Shown piece after piece: positions 45,021 through 54,600 of a DNA stretch of 64,000 nt. Each line of letters begins with the position of its first letter. Positions within the stretch are counted from its first letter, which is position 1. This stretch comes from Acidobacteriaceae bacterium KBS 83. Its GTDB lineage: Bacteria; Acidobacteriota; Terriglobia; Terriglobales; Acidobacteriaceae. The notes under the pieces were generated by a model. It was given only the letters and a program-made list of their open reading frames with translations. It was not told where the DNA came from and did not search any database. The translations under genes and the position numbers were made by a program. Location of the stretch: positions 372,001 through 436,000 of the forward strand of contig KB906737.1 in the NCBI GenBank assembly GCA_000381585.1, given 5' to 3'.

Positions 45021-46525
45021 AGTATCTCGTCACCATCGCAGTCCTCGCTCTCGCTCACGTTGCTGCTTTGCCTGCCGTCGCGCAAGAGCCAACACAGCCC
45101 AGCCAACAGGCGCAGCCGTGGAAGAAGATCCCTATTCCCGAGCTGCCTGCGTTCCACCCGAAACAGCCGCGGCGCATCGTGCTCGACAACGGAGCGATCA
45201 TTTTTCTCCAAGAAGATCATGAGCTGCCGTTCGTCAACGGCTTTATCGAGATGCGGGGCGGCGGCCGCGATCTGCCCGCGTCAAAGACCGGTATGGTCTC
45301 GCTGTATGGAGATGTCTGGCGTACCAGCGGAACGGCGAGCAAATCCGGCGATGCGATGGACGACCTGCTAGAGGCCAAGGCTGCGAAGGTAGAGACCGAC
45401 GGCGACGTTGACTCGACGAGCGTGGGCTGGTCGTGCCTCAAGACGGATTTCGACACCGTCTTTGGTCTTACGACGGACCTGCTGCTGCATCCGAAGTTCG
45501 ATCCGGGCAAGCTCGATCTCGCGAAGCAGCAGATGGCTGCCGGCATCGTTCGACGAAACGACGACGTAGGAGAGATCGCGAGCCGCGAGGCGGCGAAGCT
45601 TGTTTATGGGCCCACCAATCCTTACGGCCGCACACCGGAGCTGGCGGGCGTGATGGCAATCACCGTTGCCGACCTGGAGCAGTTCCACGAGAAGACGGTG
45701 ATCCCGAACGGGATGATCATCGGCGTGACCGGCGACTTTGACAGCGCAACCATGGAGCAGAAGCTGCGGGCGGTATTCGGAGGTTTGAAGAAGGGCACGC
45801 CGCTGCCGCCTGCGAAGGAGACCTTTAACGGACCGCACCCGGGAGTCTACTCGGTAGATAAGACTGATGTGAACCAGAGCAACATCTGGATCGTCGGGCT
45901 GGGTACGGAACGCTCCAACCCGGATTACTACGCGCTGAGCGTGATGAACCAGGTTTTCTCCGGCGGCTTCGGATCAAGGCTCTTCCAGAATGTGCGCACG
46001 CGTCTGGGACTTGCCTACTCCGTTGGCGGATCTTATGGAGCGTCGTACGATCATCCGGGTCTCTTTTACACGGTGGCGGCAACCAAGAGCGCGAGCACTG
46101 TGGAAGCGACGAAAGCGATGCTCGGACAGATCGACGATCTGAAGACTGAGCCCTTTACAGAGGACGAACTGCGGCGGGCGAAGGACGAGCTGTTGAACTC
46201 TTTCGTATTCCGCTACGACACGCCGGAAAAAGTGCTGAACGAACGAGCAAGCCTGGAATTCTACGGCTACCCGGCGGATTTTCTGGAGAAGTATCGTGCG
46301 GCGATCGAAAAGGTAACAATCGCTGATCTTGAACGGGTGGCGAAGAAGTATGTCGACCGCTCAAAGCTGGCGATACTGGTGGTTGGGAATACGCAGCAGA
46401 TAGCTGCCGGCACCCCGGGACAGCCGGGCAAGCCGCTCTCCGATCTGGGACAGGTGCATCCGGTCGACATCACCATACCGATGCCGCCGGGGATGCAGGC
46501 CGGCCCCAGTCAGCAGCAGCCGTAG
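45017..46525 (+). CDS. M16 family peptidase-like partner lacking the zinc motif
   Basis: 502 residues from GTG 45017, overlapping the catalytic gene by 4 bp. A signal peptide ends near AVAQ. The fold is the same, but where HxxEH is expected the protein reads KTGMVSLYGDVWRTSGT, so it cannot bind zinc. The GGFGSRLFQNVRTRLGLAYSVGG arm, which binds substrate in M16 partners, is conserved. It should form a heterodimer with the upstream protein. It is 21 bp before glmU on the same strand. Confidence 0.92.
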   Translation: MKYLVTIAVLALAHVAALPAVAQEPTQPSQQAQPWKKIPIPELPAFHPKQPRRIVLDNGAIIFLQEDHELPFVNGFIEMRGGGRDLPASKTGMVSLYGDVWRTSGTASKSGDAMDDLLEAKAAKVETDGDVDSTSVGWSCLKTDFDTVFGLTTDLLLHPKFDPGKLDLAKQQMAAGIVRRNDDVGEIASREAAKLVYGPTNPYGRTPELAGVMAITVADLEQFHEKTVIPNGMIIGVTGDFDSATMEQKLRAVFGGLKKGTPLPPAKETFNGPHPGVYSVDKTDVNQSNIWIVGLGTERSNPDYYALSVMNQVFSGGFGSRLFQNVRTRLGLAYSVGGSYGASYDHPGLFYTVAATKSASTVEATKAMLGQIDDLKTEPFTEDELRRAKDELLNSFVFRYDTPEKVLNERASLEFYGYPADFLEKYRAAIEKVTIADLERVAKKYVDRSKLAILVVGNTQQIAAGTPGQPGKPLSDLGQVHPVDITIPMPPGMQAGPSQQQP

Positions 46526-46546
46526 AGACCGTAAAGGATCCAAGGT

Positions 46547-47929
46547 ATGCAACTCGCTATCGTCATCATGGCCGCGGGCAAGGGCACGCGGCTGAAGTCA
46601 CGTCGGCCGAAGGTGCTGCACCAGGTGGGCGGACGTGCGCTGGTGGAGCACGTAATCGCCGCGGCGGCGCAGGTAGTGGAGCCGAAGGACATCTACGTCG
46701 TCATCGGACATGAAGCGGAGCAGGTGCGTACGGCACTCGCGCCTACGGGCGTGCGATTCGTGGTGCAGGCGGAGCAGCGCGGGACGGGGCACGCGATTCT
46801 GACGGCGAAGCCTGAGGTCGAGGACTACGAGGACCTGATCGTGCTCTCCGGGGATGCGCCGATGATCACGACGGAGACCATCCTGACGGTGCGCGATTTC
46901 CACCTGGAACAACGGGCGGCGATGACGATACTGACGGCGCGACCGGCGGACCCGACCGGATATGGACGCGTGATACGCAAGTCGGCGGCCGAGCCAGATG
47001 TAGTGGCCATTGTGGAGCAGAAGGCGCTGAAAGCGGAACAGCAGTTTGCGCCGGAGATCAACTCGGGGATCTATGCGTTCCGTGCTGAGGCGCTGTTCAA
47101 GCATCTCGGGCAGCTTTCGACCGACAATGCACAGGGCGAGTACTACCTGACGGATATGGCGGCGCTGCTGGTGAAGGCGGAGAAGCGCGTGGTCGCGCTC
47201 GAGACGGCGGACGCGCATGAGGTGCTGGGCGCGAACACCATCGCGGAGATGATGCAGCTTGACGCGGAGATGCGGATGCGCGCTGCGCGAGCGCTGATGG
47301 CGGAGGGCGTGACGATCTACCGGCCGGAGACGTCGGTGATCGATGGCACGGTGAAAGTGGGCGCAGACACGATCATCGAACCGTTTGTGCAGCTGCTGGG
47401 GCGAACTGTGATTGGAAGCGGATGCCGGATTCGCTCGCACTCGGTGATTGAAGACTCGAAGATTGGTGACGATGTGCTGATCCGCAACGGATCGGTGATT
47501 TCCGGCGCGCAGGTGGCGAAGGGCGCGCTGATCGGGCCCTATTCGCATCTGCGTCCGGAGTCGGAGATCGGCGAAGGTGCGCACGTGGGAAATTTTGTCG
47601 AGACGAAGAAAGCCCGGCTGGGGGTGGGGGCGAAGGCCAACCATCTGAGCTACCTGGGTGACGCGGACATTGGCGCGGGCACGAACATCGGGGCGGGCAC
47701 GATCACGTGCAACTACGATGGCAAGGCCAAGCACGTGACCCAGATCGGCGCGAACGTCTTCGTCGGCAGCGACTCTACACTTGTGGCGCCGCTCGCGATT
47801 GCAGATGGCAGCTACATCGCGGCGGGCTCGACGATCACCGAAGATGTGCCGGCGGATGCGTTGGCGCTGGGGCGCGCGCGTCAGACCACCAAGCCGGACT
47901 GGGCGAAGAAGATGCGGTCGCGGAAGTAA
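46547..47929 (+). CDS. glmU: Bifunctional UDP-GlcNAc pyrophosphorylase / GlcN-1-P acetyltransferase
   Basis: 460 residues. The N-terminal nucleotidyltransferase half has MAAGKGTRLKSRRPKVLHQV; the C-terminal left-handed beta-helix half has EIGEGAHVGNFVETKKARLG and AKANHLSYLGDADIGAGTNIGAG. Makes UDP-GlcNAc for peptidoglycan and lipid A. AAGG lies a few bases upstream of ATG. Slightly higher GC in third positions than the neighbours on both sides. Confidence 0.97.
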   Translation: MQLAIVIMAAGKGTRLKSRRPKVLHQVGGRALVEHVIAAAAQVVEPKDIYVVIGHEAEQVRTALAPTGVRFVVQAEQRGTGHAILTAKPEVEDYEDLIVLSGDAPMITTETILTVRDFHLEQRAAMTILTARPADPTGYGRVIRKSAAEPDVVAIVEQKALKAEQQFAPEINSGIYAFRAEALFKHLGQLSTDNAQGEYYLTDMAALLVKAEKRVVALETADAHEVLGANTIAEMMQLDAEMRMRAARALMAEGVTIYRPETSVIDGTVKVGADTIIEPFVQLLGRTVIGSGCRIRSHSVIEDSKIGDDVLIRNGSVISGAQVAKGALIGPYSHLRPESEIGEGAHVGNFVETKKARLGVGAKANHLSYLGDADIGAGTNIGAGTITCNYDGKAKHVTQIGANVFVGSDSTLVAPLAIADGSYIAAGSTITEDVPADALALGRARQTTKPDWAKKMRSRK

Positions 47930-48047
47930 CGGGATCAGGGATTAGCGGGTTCCATTGTTGTCAACCTGGTTACATTTGACCCACGAATGAAGCATCCTAC
48001 CCCCCGGTTGCGGCCTACTGGTCGATAAGCTCCTTTTGAATCATTGG

Positions 48048-48123
48048 TTTAGACCCTCTCCCGAGGAGTAAGTACCGTGTACTAAAGGAGTTACCTCTAA
48101 AAACTTCCAAACAAAGGACTTAC
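48048..48123 (+). repeat. Dispersed intergenic repeat, copy B
   Basis: TTTAGACCCTCT at 48048-48059 and the 40-nt block at 48084-48123, opening AAAGGAGTTACCTCTAAAAA and closing AAAGGACTTAC. Matches copy A (29926-30000) in order, with 24 against 23 nt between 12-mer and block. Preceded by TAAGTACCGT. Confidence 0.75.
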
Positions 48124-48206
48124 CCGGAGCTTCGGCGCTTCCCGTTTTGACAAGCTATTGAAAATAAGACTATTGCGGATCGTTCGGCTGCTAAGTACGG
48201 TTTTCT

Positions 48207-48245
48207 AAAAGGTTAGAACTAAAAATTTCTAAATAAAGGACTTAC
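48207..48245 (+). repeat. Dispersed intergenic repeat, copy C
   Basis: Diverged copy: CTAAAAATTTCTAAATAAAG, then GGACTTAC, aligned with the block of copy B 123 nt upstream. Preceded by TAAGTACGGT, matching the flank of copy B, and followed at once by a terminator hairpin. Confidence 0.7.
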
Positions 48246-48297
48246 GGAGCCGAGCCGGTAGCGCTCTTTCGAGCGCTGGCGTTTGGCTCCCTTTTTC
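48246..48297 (+). terminator. Intrinsic terminator adjoining repeat copy C
   Basis: Outer stem GGAGCC/GGCTCC (48246-48251 with 48285-48290) around an inner 7-bp stem AGCGCTC/GAGCGCT (48260-48266 with 48271-48277, TTTC loop), followed by CTTTTT. Orientation is plus. Confidence 0.75.
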
Positions 48298-48489
48298 CAG
48301 AGTAGCGAGTTGGATGGAATTCAATGGCGAGTTTTTGCGCTGATCCGCCGGTCCAGTTCCAATCCGGGACGGGCATACCATGAGCCGCGAACGGAGAGCA
48401 TTCTCGCCAGACAGTAGGCGGGACTTCCACACGCGCTCTGATGCTCGCTTCGGTGCTGCTTCCGCTCTTTGCCCGTCCCGGTCGACGGT

Positions 48490-48933
48490 CTACTGTTCTG
48501 CCGGTCCGAGCGGAAGTTGTACCTGTGTGAGCGCTGGAGCTTTCAGCCCCCGCAGCGTGTCCTGCTCGGCCCGGCTGCGCACGAACTGGCGCCCTTCACC
48601 CTGGCCCGGCATCCAGACCTGGTAGAGATAGTTGCTGTCTCCATACCGCCGAAACGTAAGGCGGCCGCCATCCTGACTGTTTTGCTCCCCGGTGGGCTGG
48701 ACCAACATCAGGTACTGCTTCCTGGTGGACTGGGTGTTGACGAACGAAAGATACCGCGGTGCCTGCAGCGAGATGCGATATGTGCCTGCCGGCACCTTCT
48801 GGTCGTTGGCGGAGAAGTTAAATGGAATCCTGACCGTTACCGACTGAGCGTGTGCTGCGGTCGGTCCAGACATCGCCCCGCCGAGCGAGAGTGTCAGAGC
48901 TGCGCAGGTAAGGATGGAAGATGTACGGAACAT
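48490..48933 (-). CDS. Small secreted protein of unknown function
   Basis: 147 residues from ATG 48933, with AGGAGG seven bases upstream. Signal peptide to about AHAQ (residue 30). The mature protein has VTVRIPFNFSANDQKVPAGTYR, a motif frequent in uncharacterised acidobacterial exported proteins, then a beta-rich body ending in a Gln/Leu-rich tail. It is not similar to the small secreted protein at 30374-30850, although both lie divergent to a winged-helix/PD40 regulator. Function unknown. Confidence 0.78.
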   Translation of the reverse strand: MFRTSSILTCAALTLSLGGAMSGPTAAHAQSVTVRIPFNFSANDQKVPAGTYRISLQAPRYLSFVNTQSTRKQYLMLVQPTGEQNSQDGGRLTFRRYGDSNYLYQVWMPGQGEGRQFVRSRAEQDTLRGLKAPALTQVQLPLGPAEQ

Positions 48934-49178
48934 GGCGAACCTCCTCGAGGATCCTGCGGCTTTGTTCTGCTCCAACTACCGCTTCGGATATTCGCAATCT
49001 GCGCTGCCGCCGCAATTCGCTCAATGCTCTGGCGATCATTTCGAGATCATCTGCTCATTGCGCTCTCCACCCTTCATACGAAAAGGCTTCGCCCGTCGAA
49101 TGAATTGCCGGTTCGAGTTCTGCTGGGCTGCCGCATCGGGAACGGTGTAAAGTTTCTCCAGCCCAGAGGAGTGTGCTC

Positions 49179-51473
49179 ATGGGCATGCCGGTCAACACGC
49201 CACGGGCCTGGCGCTTCGGCGTCTTCGAACTAGACGCTTCAACTGGAGAACTGCGCCGCAATGGCGCTCTCGTCAAGCTGCGCGAACAGCCGGCGAGCAT
49301 TCTGCTCCTGCTGCTTGAACACGCCGGGCAGATGGTCACGCGCGAGCAACTGCGCCAGCACCTCTGGCCATCCGACACCTTCGTCGACTTCGATCACAGC
49401 CTGAATGCTGCGGTCATGAAGCTCCGCGAGGCCTTGGGCGACTCGGCCGACAAGCCTCTCTATATCGAAACCATTCCCAGGAAGGGCTATCGCTTTGTCG
49501 CACCCGTTTCCCAACCGGGCGATACGGAGAATGGCGGCGCTTTGTCTCAATCGACTGTAGGACCCGAGCTGCCTGTATCCAACACGCGGGAACAGAGTAA
49601 TGGCAGCACCGAGGTTCCTTCCAAAGCGCCTGACGAGAAGCAAGGCCGCCGACGGTTGCTGTCCAGGAAGTTAGCGGTCCTAATCGTATCCGTCGTATCA
49701 GCGATTGGAATCGCCGCGCTCATGCGATCTGCATCTCTTCGATCCGCCTTTCAATTTGGGGGCCCGCCCAAGCCATCCTCGGACGAGCCGAATAGGATGC
49801 CTTCGAATCTGCGCTCGTCGATTCTCACGACCGCGCCCGGAGACGCGAATTCTCCATCGTTTTCGCCGGATGGGCGTCAGATCGCGTTCGTTTGGAATGG
49901 TGCGGAGCGCACACACTACGACATCTATGTGCAGTTGGTAGGAGGCGACACGCCGCTACAACTCACACACCACAAGCGGGGGGACGGTGTTCCCGGCCCT
50001 CCGCAATGGTCGCCGGATGGGCGGGAGATTGCCTTTGCCCGATGCAACAGCGAACGCGATGGGGTCTACACGGTCCCCGCACTCGGCGGCGCGGAGCGTC
50101 GACTGACTAACTCGCCGTGTCGGAACCCGGTCGCTGGCCGGCCGATCTGGACTCCGGACAGCAAAGCCATGGTGATGCTTGACCAGTGCGTCCCGGGCGG
50201 TCCGCGCGGCCTTGTGCTCTTCTCTTTCGCAACCGGCGAGAAGCGCTGTCTGGCGCCGGGATCTCACGGAGACTTTGCCGCCGACGATGCGCTCTCCCCG
50301 GACGGACGAACCGTTGCATTTTGGCGTTTTACCGACGGAGGCTATAGCGAGATCTATGCGGTGCCGCTCTTCGGCGAAGTACCCAGGCTTGTTTCAGCCG
50401 GTACTCACTTCTGGGACCTGATGTGGACGCCCGACGGCAAATACATTGTTTCCTACTCCTCCCGGGGAAACATGATGCGCGCCTGGAGGGTGCCGGTCGC
50501 AGGCGGCCCGGTCGAACCTGAGATGGTCTACCCGGGCGTGGGATCGATTTCCCAGGACGGGCGCAGGCTTGCCTATGCGGAGAGCCAGACCGGCGGGGCT
50601 TCCAGTTTCTTTAGTCCCGCGGCAATCTGGCGAGCGGATCTTTCGAAGGCAGGCGGTCCAGTACTTCGTACAAGGAAGCTCATCTATTCACAGTTCATGG
50701 AGGACGCTGCCCAACCCTCCCCGGACGGTGCGCGTCTTGCGCTGCAATCAGCACGTTCCGGCACAAACCAGATCTGGCTGAACAGTACTGACGGCGATCA
50801 TCCCGTGCAGCTTACGAATATAGGCTGGCACTCGGGCACTCCGCGCTGGTCTCCCGATGGACGATGGATCGCCTTCGATGCCCGCCCAGAGGATCACGTT
50901 CATATCTACTCCCATATCTACGTCGTTGATGCAGAGGGCAGGAACCTTCATGCGATCACGCATGGTGACTCCGACAACTACGTGCCAAGTTGGTCCCGCG
51001 ACGGCAGGTTTATCTACTTCGCCTCCCCGCGTACGGGAAGCAGGCAGATCTGGAAGCATTCTGTTGAGAACGGGTCAGAGAGACGGCTCACCGAGCATGG
51101 CGGCATTAATCCTCTCGAGTCCTACGACGGGCAAACCATCTACTACAGCAAATTTGACGAACCTGGGATATGGAGCATGCCCGCAAACGGAGGAAGCGAG
51201 TCGCCTGTGGTGACCGGCAAGCCGCAAGTAAGCTACTTTGGACACTGGGCCGTGACCGAGAGCGGACTCTACCTGCTCGACGCCGATGCCGCACCACGGC
51301 CCACGATCGAGTTCTACAGCTTCGCCACTCGCCGCATTACCCCCGTCCTCTCACTTGAAAACAGCCCCAACAACTGGCAGCCCAGCCTGAGCGCATCGCG
51401 AGATGGGCGCACCGTCTTCTACACCGAGTCCGATCCCCAGAGCGTTATCAAGATGGCAGAGAACTTCCGCTAG
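49179..51473 (+). CDS. ToxR/CadC-type winged-helix regulator fused to PD40/TolB-like beta-propeller
   Basis: 764 residues from ATG 49179 (AGAGGAG seven bases upstream; a GTG two codons earlier is possible). Winged helix at 12-110 with REQLRQHLWPSDTFVDFDHS and IPRKGYRFVAPV, membrane segment at about 164-182, then a PD40 propeller (SPDGRQIAFVW, SPDGREIAFA, TPDGKYIVSY, SPDGRWIAFDA). A paralogue of the protein at 31079-33343. The domain order implies inside DNA binding and outside sensing. The divergent secreted-protein gene, 245 bp away, is a likely target; this is inferred. Confidence 0.92.
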   Translation: MGMPVNTPRAWRFGVFELDASTGELRRNGALVKLREQPASILLLLLEHAGQMVTREQLRQHLWPSDTFVDFDHSLNAAVMKLREALGDSADKPLYIETIPRKGYRFVAPVSQPGDTENGGALSQSTVGPELPVSNTREQSNGSTEVPSKAPDEKQGRRRLLSRKLAVLIVSVVSAIGIAALMRSASLRSAFQFGGPPKPSSDEPNRMPSNLRSSILTTAPGDANSPSFSPDGRQIAFVWNGAERTHYDIYVQLVGGDTPLQLTHHKRGDGVPGPPQWSPDGREIAFARCNSERDGVYTVPALGGAERRLTNSPCRNPVAGRPIWTPDSKAMVMLDQCVPGGPRGLVLFSFATGEKRCLAPGSHGDFAADDALSPDGRTVAFWRFTDGGYSEIYAVPLFGEVPRLVSAGTHFWDLMWTPDGKYIVSYSSRGNMMRAWRVPVAGGPVEPEMVYPGVGSISQDGRRLAYAESQTGGASSFFSPAAIWRADLSKAGGPVLRTRKLIYSQFMEDAAQPSPDGARLALQSARSGTNQIWLNSTDGDHPVQLTNIGWHSGTPRWSPDGRWIAFDARPEDHVHIYSHIYVVDAEGRNLHAITHGDSDNYVPSWSRDGRFIYFASPRTGSRQIWKHSVENGSERRLTEHGGINPLESYDGQTIYYSKFDEPGIWSMPANGGSESPVVTGKPQVSYFGHWAVTESGLYLLDADAAPRPTIEFYSFATRRITPVLSLENSPNNWQPSLSASRDGRTVFYTESDPQSVIKMAENFR

Positions 51474-51590
51474 GAAAAGCGGACCGCGGAGCCGTGGTTT
51501 TCCCATCGCTTCGCGGAGCTCCAGATCAGAGGGGCTCCTGGGCTGGAGACTCCGCTGTTCAGCCGCGGGACATGGCTGTCGTAGGTGAAG

Positions 51591-51622
51591 AGCCCCACAT
51601 GTCAGAGAAGAGATGTGGGGCT
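51591..51622. terminator. Candidate terminator between convergent genes
   Basis: Perfect 10-bp stem AGCCCCACAT/ATGTGGGGCT (51591-51600 with 51613-51622), 12-nt loop. It lies between the regulator (plus) and the phosphoesterase (minus). The plus side has TTTTTT only about 16 nt later, so efficiency is uncertain. Confidence 0.6.
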
Positions 51623-51652
51623 ATCGTGGCGCACTGTTTTTTAGCGCAACGA

Positions 51653-54600
51653 TCACATGTTGGCGGGGGTGCAGGTATTGCGGCCGAGCGAGGAGTTGGT
51701 GGCGGGCAGGGGCGGAGTTGGAGGTGCCGCCCAGGGAACGTTGGTGAAGTCGAAGAAGTCGAGCAGGTTGTGCTGCGCTGCGTCACGAGCCGTGATGTAG
51801 CTGTGATTGCCGATGAAGCGATCCTCGATGAACTTGATGACCGCCGTATGGTCCATGGGGATGTGCGATACGTAGTGGCGGCGGGTGAAGGGTGAGATGA
51901 CCATGTTGGGGACGCGGAAGCCAATCTGCGCGCCGAAGCCATCGATTGCCGCGGCGTCTCCGGAATGCGCACCGGGACTGTTGGTCCGCAGATCGCAGTG
52001 TGTGGTTGCGGGCGGAGTGGCGGGCAGACAGGGCTTGTACTTGTCCGGGTTCACGGAGATGCTGGCGATATCCGGAATGACACCGAGCGCAGGATCGGTG
52101 TTGTCGTTCGAGTGATGAGGCACTGGGGGCACGTGGTCGTAGGGACCGCCGCCCTCGTCATAGCTGAAGAAGAAGACGCCGTCCTTCCACTCGGGGCTGG
52201 CCATGAAAGCGTTGATGATCTTGGCCATCTGCTGCTGACCGAGTAGGACGGGCTGGAAGGAGCCGGGGTGTTCGTCGGTGATGCCGTAGCCAGGCTCGAT
52301 GAAGGTGAAACTGGCAAGCGCGCCGTTGGTGAGGTCGGTGTAGTAAGCCGATATCGGGGCGACGCGGCTGGGGTCGATGCAGAAGTAGTTGGTCGGATCA
52401 CCGACGACGCTCGACTTTTGGGTGGTGCCGGTGCAGGCGGCATGCGATGGATTGGGATAGAGGTATTTCTTGGTGTAGGTGACGTAACCAAGCGCGGTTG
52501 CGGGGTAGTTGTCCACACCTGAACCGCAGTCGTCATCGCCAACGCCGCATTCGCCGGCGGTGTCAGAGTAATAGACCTTCCACGAGACACCGGCATTGTC
52601 GAGCGCCTGAAAGATGTTGGGAATATTGAGCGAGCCGACGTGGTCGTCGTATCCAGGATCATAGGCGAGGCCTTGGGTGGTGCCTCCGCCGTACGTGGCA
52701 ATGCGGTTGGGATTGCTCTTGCTGGCCATAGGGGAGAACCAGCGATCGGAGACCGCGAACTGCGAGGCCATGTAGTAGTAGTAGTTCAGAAAATCCTGGT
52801 CGTAGTAGCCCATGGCGCGCTTGCCGGTGGTATCCGTGAAGTCGCCGGAGCAATGGCCGGAGGCGGCGCAGCCGTTGTTGAAACCTTCGGCGTTGTGGAC
52901 GAAGCCGTCCAAAAGAATCGGGCGACTGGCGAGGAAGTTATACCGACTCACATCGCCGAAGCTTTCGATCCAGGCCGACGAGGCGTCATCGATGCAGGAG
53001 GATTTGAACTTGAAGAGCGGGATGGATACGCCTTCGTTCGTCTCGTTGGAGGTGTTCAGCTTGTCGTCGATGCCATCCACGTTGTAGACATTCCCGTCGT
53101 CGCCGGTATCGAGGTGATTGGCGTGGCGGTAGGGATTGAGCATCCCGAAGTAGTTATCGAAGGTGTGATTCTCCTGCATCATGAAGATGACGTGGTTGAT
53201 CGCCTGCGTGCTGCCCGGCGCAGTCACGATAACGGTGGCAGTGGCTGAAGCATTGCCTCCAGCACTGGTCGCCTCCGCGGTGTAATTCGTCGTCGTGGCC
53301 GGGGTGACGACCTGGGTCCCGCCCGTTGGCGTGAGTGTGTAACTGCTGCCGTCGGAGCCTGTCACCGACACTGCGGTTGCGTGGGTGGCGGTTACGGTCA
53401 AGGTCGAGGATGCTCCAGCCGTAATCGAAGTTGGGCTGGCGGAGATGGTCACGGTGGCGGGAGGTTCCTTCGCCACGGTGACAGTGACTGTCGCCGTGGC
53501 ATTCCCTCCGGAACCGGTTGCTTTCGCCGTGTAGGTTGTGGTCGCTGTGGGTGTCGCGACCTGCGTACCGCCGGTCGCCGCGAGCGTGTAACTGCTGCCG
53601 TCGGCGCCTGTCACCGACACTGCGGTTGCGTGGGTGGCGGTTACGGTCAAGGTCGAGGATGCTCCTGCCGTAATCGAAGTGGGATTGGCAGAGATAGTTA
53701 CGGTGGCGGGAGGTTCCTTCGCCACGGTGACAGTGACTGTCGCCGTGGCATTCCCTCCGGAACCGGTTGCTTTCGCTGTGTAGGTTGTGGTCGTAGTGGG
53801 TGTAGCGACCTGCGTACCGCCAGCCGCCGCGAGCGTGTAACTGCTGCCGTCGGAACCGGTCACAAACACAGCGGTTGCGTGGGTGGCGGTTACGGTCAAG
53901 GTCGAGGATGCTCCAGCCGTAATCGAAGTTGGGCTGGCGGAGATGGTCACGGTGGCGGGAGGTTCCTTCGCCAGGGTGACAGTGACTGTCGCCGTGGCAT
54001 TCCCTCCGGAACCGGTTGCTTTCGCCGTGTAGGTTGCGGTCGCGGCGGGGCTGACGGCTTGCGCGCCGCCGTTTGCGGATAGGGCATAGCTGTTGCCGTC
54101 GGAACCGGTGACTGTGACCGCAGTGGCATTCGTCGCGGTCACGGTGAGAGTGGACGAGCCTCCCGCAGTGATCGAAGTGGGATTGGCGGTGATGGTTACG
54201 GTCGGCGCGGCGGCGGCAACGGACACGGTAGCGGTTGCGGTGGCCGTGCCTCCGGCGCCCGTTGCCGTCGCAGTGTAGGTGGCGGTGGCTGCGGGGGTGA
54301 CAACTTGCGTGCCGCCGTTTGCGGCCAGGGCAAAGCTGCTGCCATCCGACCCTGTCACCGTCACAGCGGTCGCGTTAGCCGCAGACACGGTCAAGGTGGA
54401 AGAAGATCCCGCGTTGATGGAAGCAGGATTCGCGATGATGGCGACGGTGGGCGCGTGCGGCGGCGTAGCGACGACACTCACGGTTGCTGTCGCGGTGGCC
54501 GTGCCTCCGGCACCCCTTGCTGTCGCGGTGTAGGTGGCAGTTGCTGCGGGACTGACCGCTTGCGTGCCACCAGTCGCCGAGAGGTTATAGCTGCTGCCAT

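Larger units (their letters stand above)
47930..48489. other. 560-bp non-coding stretch with repeat copies B and C and a terminator
   Basis: No credible ORF. It holds TTTAGACCCTCT (48048-48059), repeat copy B (48084-48123), an imperfect hairpin with a TTTT run (48123-48148), repeat copy C (48207-48245) and a GC-rich hairpin with CTTTTT (48246-48297). Parts of this may be transcribed as a small RNA; that is inference. Confidence 0.6.

Noticed and set aside
46598-47734. 378-codon minus-strand ORF opposite glmU
   Set aside because: Antisense shadow produced by the high-GC third positions of glmU; it is Arg/His-rich with no family features.
53210-53960. Tandem repeats that could be mistaken for a CRISPR array
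   Set aside because: Period is about 249 bp, with no short unique spacers, and the repeats are in frame as protein domains; no cas genes are present.
53381-54082. Gly/Arg/Cys-rich plus-strand ORF over the repeats
   Set aside because: It is the antisense of the Ig-like repeats and owes its repetitiveness to them.
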